Source: Oscillospiraceae bacterium (GTDB lineage Bacteria; Bacillota; Clostridia; Oscillospirales; QAMX01). Taken from it: DNA of 10,258 nucleotides. The notes under the pieces are model-generated. The model had not been told where the DNA came from, searched no databases, and was given only the letters and a program-made list of their open reading frames with translations. The position numbers and the translations under genes were made by a program. How positions within the stretch are numbered: position 1 is the first letter of the stretch; every line of letters starts with the position of its first letter. The stretch lies in the NCBI GenBank assembly GCA_902772625.1, contig CACYBP010000293.1, positions 1 to 10,258 on the forward strand, in the 5' to 3' direction. Below, piece by piece: positions 7,592-10,258 of this stretch.

Positions 7592-8488
7592 TCAGCCGGC
7601 ATAAGCCGGACCGTAAAGCAGCGAGCCGAATTCCCCTTCCTTCTTTTCGTAGACGACCGGGAAGACGACCCTGTCCTCCCCCCGGACCAGCTCGAAGACG
7701 GCGACCCTCTGGCGGTGGACGCTCTCTCCCGGCCACGCGCGCCATCCGGGGCCGTACCGCAGGGCCATTTCAAGCCTTCCCGCCTCGTCCTCGGTCCACA
7801 CGTCAAGCGAATAATTCTCGAGATCGCAGTCAAAGTACGTTCCCCAGCTTTTTCTCACCGCCGCGTCCATCAGCGCGTTCCGGGTGTCGATGGTGCCGTT
7901 TTCCTCCATGAAGCGGAACCTGTCCTCGATGAACAGAACGCACTCCTCCGCTCCATCACCCTTGAAGGACGCCGAAAGGATCTTTTCTTCAGCCGCGTCG
8001 AGCAAGATCTCTATCCCCGCGCCTTCGCTTTTCAGGACGTAATAGGAAAAGCTCGATCCGTCGCTGACGCTGAAGGCCGACATCAGAAGCACCGAATCGA
8101 AGGTCATGACCAGAGATTGCATTTCCGGATAAAGCGAAGGGATGAATTCATACTTGTGGGTCACCCAGTCGAAGGCGCCGGCCTCCAGAAGGATGTTCAG
8201 TTCCCGGAGGGCGGCCTCTTCCGCCTTCGTCCGTTTCTCCCCCTCCGGGATGGAAAGGATCATCTTCATCGTGTTGTCCCGGGAGAGGATCTCGAGCTTT
8301 CTGAAAAGATCCTCCTCGGTGCGCTCCAGAAGGTATTCCGAAGCGTCCTTCTCCCGGATGCGGCTGGACGCGCTTCTTTCGGAAATGCCGATGAGAAGCT
8401 CGGGCAGGAACATCGCCAGCGCGATCAGGGCGGCGAAGAGCAGGATGATGAAAAGATTGCGCGCTCTTATCCTTTTGTTTCCGGCCAT
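7592..8488 (-). CDS. Single-pass membrane protein of unknown family, third gene of two-component operon
   Basis: I do not recognise a family for this 298-residue protein. Seen: a basic N-terminus (NKRIRAR, 4-10), one hydrophobic segment (11-33) acting as a signal anchor, then about 265 residues that should lie outside the membrane. The outer part begins with a charged, helix-prone stretch (37-100) and continues into a mixed strand-rich part with many aromatic residues. There is no lipobox, no catalytic motif that I can name and only two cysteines (183, 221). The ATG at 8488 has GGAGG 4 nt upstream and overlaps the histidine kinase stop by 22 nt, so it is almost certainly co-expressed with the kinase. 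By position and topology it resembles accessory proteins that modulate a sensor kinase, as YycH and YycI do for WalK. That is an inference from context, not sequence similarity. The tandem 11-bp array and then a terminator follow it. Confidence 0.85.
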   Translation of the reverse strand: MAGNKRIRARNLFIILLFAALIALAMFLPELLIGISERSASSRIREKDASEYLLERTEEDLFRKLEILSRDNTMKMILSIPEGEKRTKAEEAALRELNILLEAGAFDWVTHKYEFIPSLYPEMQSLVMTFDSVLLMSAFSVSDGSSFSYYVLKSEGAGIEILLDAAEEKILSASFKGDGAEECVLFIEDRFRFMEENGTIDTRNALMDAAVRKSWGTYFDCDLENYSLDVWTEDEAGRLEMALRYGPGWRAWPGESVHRQRVAVFELVRGEDRVVFPVVYEKKEGEFGSLLYGPAYAG

Positions 8489-9882
8489 GTTTCCTCCTTC
8501 AGGACAAAGGAGACCCGGGTCCCCCTGCCCACCTCGCTTTCAAAGGACAGGGCCGTGCCGTGAAGCTCGGCGATCCTTTTCGAGAGCGCAAGCCCCAGTC
8601 CCGCGCCGCCCTGCTCCCGGGCGCGGGATTTGTCCACCATGTAAAAGGGCTCGGTGATGCGCTTCAGCGCCTCTTTGGGAATGCCGCGGCCGAGATCGGT
8701 CACCGACACCGTATAGCCCTTTTCCCCCGTCCGGGCCGCGAAAAGCACGCTGCCGCCCCGTTCGGAGGCCTTGCGGGCGTTGTCCAGAAGGTTGAGCGCC
8801 AGGACCTTCAGAAGATCGGGCTCCCCGGTGACCGCCGCTTCGCGCACGTCCACGTAGAGCCGGATCCCGCTTTCGGCGTAGGAATAGGACGCGCTTTCCG
8901 CGATCTCCTCCGAAAGCTTTTTGAAATCCACCCGCTTCATCTCGGGTTCCTCGTTTTCCAGGGAGAAAAGCTGGAGAAGGGCGTGGGACATGGTCTCCAG
9001 GCGCTTGCCCTCGCTGAAGATATACCCGGCGGCCTCCCGGTGTCTTTCGGGAGTCAGTTTTCTGCTCCGGAGCATGTCGGCGTAGCCGATCACCGAGGTC
9101 AGCGGGGTCTTCAGCTCGTGGGCGAAGCTTGCGGTGAAATCCTTTTCCCGGGCCGCCGCATCCTCCAGCTCCCGGATGGTGGATTCCAGGCTTTCGGCCA
9201 TATGATTGAAATCGCGGGACAGCTTTCCCAGCTCGTCCCGGCTCTTCACCGTGACCCTGCGGGAATACTGTCCCTCGGAAAAGAGATGGGCCGCCCGGGA
9301 AAGCCTTCTGAGCGGAGAGGTGAAATAGAGCGTGAAGCCGGTGGTGACCGCGATCCCCGCCGCCAGCACCGCGAGCATCACGATCCTGTAGGTGGAAAGA
9401 TTGTTTTCGGTGCGGCGGTAAAGCTCGCTGATGTCGGCGCTGCGGATCAGGGTGAAGCTTTCGCCCACCAGCATCACCCTTTCCACCGCCACCACGTGGC
9501 GGCTTTCCCCCTCGGAGGCGACGCCCACCCGGATCAGGCCCAGTTCGCCGGGTTCGATCCCGCCGGACACGACGCCGGGGGTGCGCACCACGGCTTTGCC
9601 CTGGGAATCCAGCACCGCGTATTCGTAGTGGCTGAGAGCCTGGCTGTCCTCCACCAGCTTCCGCACCATCTCCCCGGCCTCCTCCCCGGTATCCGAGGCG
9701 GGGCGGTTGAGGCACAGAGCCTCCAGCATCATGCCGAAAAGCTCCATATCCTCCTCGGCGTTCGCCGCGGCGGAATCCAGCTCGGTGCGGAACACCCGGT
9801 CCACCACCGCCGCGCCGCCCACCGAAAGCGACAGCGCCAGAAGCAGCGAGACCGCCAGGATCATTTTCCACGCAAAGCTCAC
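8467..9882 (-). CDS. HAMP-containing sensor histidine kinase of a two-component system
   Basis: Membrane sensor that should autophosphorylate on histidine and pass the phosphate to the regulator encoded just upstream. Seen in 471 residues: transmembrane helix 1 (about 5-27), an extracytoplasmic sensing region (28-163) containing a VLDSQGKAVV strand pair like PAS/Cache-type sensors, and transmembrane helix 2 (about 166-187). These are followed by HAMP (188-240, starting SPLRRLSRA), the H-box FAHELKTPLTS (253-263, phospho-acceptor His255), N-box NLLDNARKA (364-372), G1 DLGRGIP (396-402), EPFYMVDKS (411-419) and G2 GGAGLGLALS (425-434). All ATP-binding motifs are intact. There is no PAS domain between HAMP and the H-box, unlike typical WalK. 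The GTG start at 9882 is chosen for the GGAGG 6 nt upstream and the following hydrophobic helix. It lies one base after the regulator stop, so the two are coupled. The stimulus is unknown. Confidence 0.96.
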   Translation of the reverse strand: MSFAWKMILAVSLLLALSLSVGGAAVVDRVFRTELDSAAANAEEDMELFGMMLEALCLNRPASDTGEEAGEMVRKLVEDSQALSHYEYAVLDSQGKAVVRTPGVVSGGIEPGELGLIRVGVASEGESRHVVAVERVMLVGESFTLIRSADISELYRRTENNLSTYRIVMLAVLAAGIAVTTGFTLYFTSPLRRLSRAAHLFSEGQYSRRVTVKSRDELGKLSRDFNHMAESLESTIRELEDAAAREKDFTASFAHELKTPLTSVIGYADMLRSRKLTPERHREAAGYIFSEGKRLETMSHALLQLFSLENEEPEMKRVDFKKLSEEIAESASYSYAESGIRLYVDVREAAVTGEPDLLKVLALNLLDNARKASERGGSVLFAARTGEKGYTVSVTDLGRGIPKEALKRITEPFYMVDKSRAREQGGAGLGLALSKRIAELHGTALSFESEVGRGTRVSFVLKEETWPETKG

Positions 9883-9883
9883 C

Positions 9884-10258
9884 CTATACCTCCAATCGGT
9901 ACCCCACCCTGTAGACGGTGACCAGCTTGTTCTGCCAGCCGAGCTTTCGCCTCAGGCGCTGGACGTGGAGATCCACCGTCCGGCTCGCCTCCCCCATTTC
10001 GCCCTCCCAGACCCGCTCGTAGATCCGGTCGCGGTAGAGGGCGACGTTGCGGTTGCGCACGAAAAGCAGGAGCAGCTCGAATTCCTTCGGAGTCAGGATC
10101 ACCTGCTTTCCCCCGCGCGTCACCTGCATGTGCTTCGGCCTTACCGTCACGTCGCCGAGGACGTATTCCTCCTCCTCGCGTCCGGCGCGGCGCAGGACGC
10201 TTTCCACCCGGGCCAGAAGCTCGGCGATCTCGAAGGGCTTGGTCAGATAATCGTCGGC
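9884..10258 (-). CDS. OmpR/PhoB-family response regulator, partial, N-terminus beyond window
   Basis: The last 124 codons of a DNA-binding response regulator; the start and most of the receiver domain lie past the right edge. Seen: the end of the receiver domain, ADDYLTKPFEIAELLARV (residues 1-18 of the visible part), whose Lys7 is the conserved switch lysine. A linker follows, then the winged-helix Trans_Reg_C domain with LTPKEFELLLLFVRN, the recognition helix SRTVDLHVQRLRRKLG and the terminal hairpin TVYRVGYRLEV. These are classic OmpR/PhoB features. A shorter in-frame GTG start at 10207 exists but would leave out the TKPF motif, so the frame is taken as open to the edge. The histidine kinase gene begins one base after its stop and is the expected partner. 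Regulators of this class bind 11-bp-period direct repeats, such as the array found at 7523-7588. Confidence 0.95.
   Translation of the reverse strand, partial: ADDYLTKPFEIAELLARVESVLRRAGREEEEYVLGDVTVRPKHMQVTRGGKQVILTPKEFELLLLFVRNRNVALYRDRIYERVWEGEMGEASRTVDLHVQRLRRKLGWQNKLVTVYRVGYRLEV
9889..9893 (-). promoter_or_regulatory. Ribosome binding site fixing the histidine kinase GTG start
   Basis: GGAGG on the minus strand, 6 nt before the GTG at 9882 and embedded in the last codons of the response regulator. It supports the non-ATG start and translational coupling. Confidence 0.8.

Noticed and set aside
7381..7833. 150-codon minus-strand frame running through the 11-bp array and terminator
   Set aside because: It is out of frame with the membrane protein gene for most of its length, crosses a clear terminator, and has no start signal. 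I considered a frameshifted C-terminus but saw no reason to need one.
8560..9921. 453-codon open frame antisense to the histidine kinase, plus a similar same-strand frame at 8540-9871
   Set aside because: Both are frame shadows of a kinase with all H, N, G1 and G2 boxes intact. Neither has a plausible ribosome binding site or recognisable domain.

Overview
The window looks like a GC-rich chromosomal segment of a Gram-positive, Clostridia-like bacterium (Bacillota). This is inferred from strong GGAGG ribosome binding sites, frequent GTG starts, Rho-independent terminators, a FemABX-type peptidoglycan-bridge enzyme and the style of the protein sequences. No marker gene fixes the species. The window is gene-dense: nine coding genes, two of them cut by the window ends, no RNA genes, no transposons and no gene-free stretch above about 215 bases.

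Left block (1-3435, minus strand). The order of transcription is sfsA (nuclease), a GH33-type sialidase without a signal peptide, mutY (adenine DNA glycosylase) and an alpha/beta hydrolase that runs off the left edge. Adjacent genes overlap by 4 nt or lie 3 nt apart, so they form one tightly coupled operon. It is read from a good promoter at 3470-3498.

Centre (3510-6273, plus strand). A near-consensus promoter at 3510-3538 stands back-to-back with the sfsA promoter and drives fumC (class II fumarase) and a malic enzyme 15 nt downstream. Together they would take fumarate through malate to pyruvate. The unit ends at a perfect 15-bp-stem terminator at 6226-6273.

Right block (6314-10258, minus strand). 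A two-component operon enters from the right edge: an OmpR/PhoB-type response regulator (its C-terminal part only), a HAMP histidine kinase and a single-pass membrane protein of unknown family. Downstream lies a femX-like aminoacyltransferase gene. The 213-nt gap before femX is the most interesting non-coding piece. It holds six tandem 11-bp units (consensus WTGTATC plus 4 nt), then a terminator whose 3' arm can also pair perfectly with a third arm further on, then foldable leader sequence.

The 11-bp period is that of OmpR-family direct-repeat operators, and one unit matches the published WalR half-site TGTWAH. My leading hypothesis is that the adjacent regulator binds this array and links the sensor system to cell-wall synthesis. 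No wholly new system is evident; the array plus the unrecognised membrane protein is the best candidate for something undescribed.
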